This document shows, piece after piece, positions 63,729 through 64,000 of a stretch of 64,000 nucleotides of DNA. The notes under the pieces were generated by a model. The model saw only the letters and a program-made list of their open reading frames with translations. It searched no databases and had not been told where the DNA came from. The stretch's first letter is position 1, and each line of letters opens with the position of its first letter. Both the position numbers and the translations under genes were made by a program. The DNA is from Paraburkholderia aromaticivorans (GTDB taxonomy: Bacteria > Pseudomonadota > Gammaproteobacteria > Burkholderiales > Burkholderiaceae). The stretch covers positions 3,410,001 through 3,474,000 of the forward strand of contig NZ_CP051515.1 of the NCBI RefSeq assembly GCF_012689525.1. Direction: 5' to 3'.

Positions 63729-64000
63729 TCAAACGGTGCGACGGACCATCAATTCCTTGATCTTGCCAATCGCCTTGGTCGGGTTCAGGCCCTTCGGGCA
63801 AACGTCGACGCAATTCATGATGGTATGGCAACGGAACAGACGGTACGGATCTTCCAGGTTGTCGAGTCGTTCGGCCGTCGCTTCGTCGCGGCTGTCCGCG
63901 ATGAAACGGTAGGCTTGCAGCAGGCCAGCTGGGCCGACGAACTTGTCCGGATTCCACCAGAAGCTCGGGCACGAAGTCGAGCAGCTAGCGCACAGAATAC
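63729..64000 (-). CDS. sdhB: Succinate dehydrogenase iron-sulfur subunit (3' part)
   Basis: The last 90 codons of SdhB run off the window edge. The cluster cysteines are visible: [18 protein letters not shown] near the edge, then [17 protein letters not shown], followed by the standard end [14 protein letters not shown]. It transfers electrons from SdhA to quinone in complex II. The TGA is separated from the sdhE ATG by a single base. Confidence 0.95.
   Translation of the reverse strand, partial: ILCASCSTSCPSFWWNPDKFVGPAGLLQAYRFIADSRDEATAERLDNLEDPYRLFRCHTIMNCVDVCPKGLNPTKAIGKIKELMVRRTV

Overview
The window is GC-rich, densely coded DNA from a betaproteobacterium. The best fit is a Paraburkholderia/Burkholderia chromosome. 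This rests on the order sdhB-sdhE-gltA / leuC-leuD-leuB-asd-fimV-truA-trpF-trpB-methyltransferase-trpA-accD-folC-SPOR-cvpA-purF-metZ, a three-subunit FAD glucose dehydrogenase closely matching the Burkholderia cepacia enzyme, and a Burkholderia-type DUF3563 peptide. Assignments come from reading protein and DNA motifs; no database search was run.

Layout. 1-2.7 kb: the 3' end of an unidentified gene, a DUF3563 peptide with a promoter and a perfect 18-bp palindrome, a PHB-depolymerase-type esterase and a PAP2 phosphatase. 2.8-6 kb: molybdate uptake modABC with the regulator modE convergent to it. 6-12 kb: an accessory stretch with a short-chain dehydrogenase, a tautomerase divergent from a LysR regulator, an ArgP-like regulator, a low-complexity secreted protein, a RES/Xre toxin-antitoxin pair behind an AT-rich promoter, and a PPP-type phosphatase. 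12-16 kb (minus strand): periplasmic FAD glucose dehydrogenase, small subunit, flavoprotein (with 3Fe-4S cysteines) and triheme cytochrome c. 16.3-17 kb: a DUF1345 membrane protein.

17.4-36 kb: a seven-gene alpha-glucan/trehalose cluster on the plus strand, glgE, treS-mak fusion, glgB, glgX, treZ, malQ, treY, with mostly overlapping starts and stops and an intrinsic terminator after treY. TreS-Mak makes maltose 1-phosphate from trehalose, GlgE polymerises it, GlgB branches it, GlgX and MalQ trim and rearrange it, and TreY/TreZ turn linear glucan back into trehalose. GlgE carries a degenerate extra copy of its own catalytic domain at the N-terminus.

36-42 kb: an M19 dipeptidase-like protein with an internal Tat/lipobox signal, a TauE/SafE exporter, a CNNM/CorC-type membrane protein, a histidine-kinase-like protein whose ATP-binding motifs are missing, an FKBP isomerase and an AraC regulator. 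42-64 kb: housekeeping genes, all on the minus strand, for methionine, purine, folate, fatty acid, tryptophan, leucine and aspartate-family synthesis and the TCA cycle. The clearest regulatory find is a SAM-II-like aptamer followed by an intrinsic terminator between purF and metZ. No tRNA, rRNA, CRISPR array, insertion sequence or prophage gene was seen.
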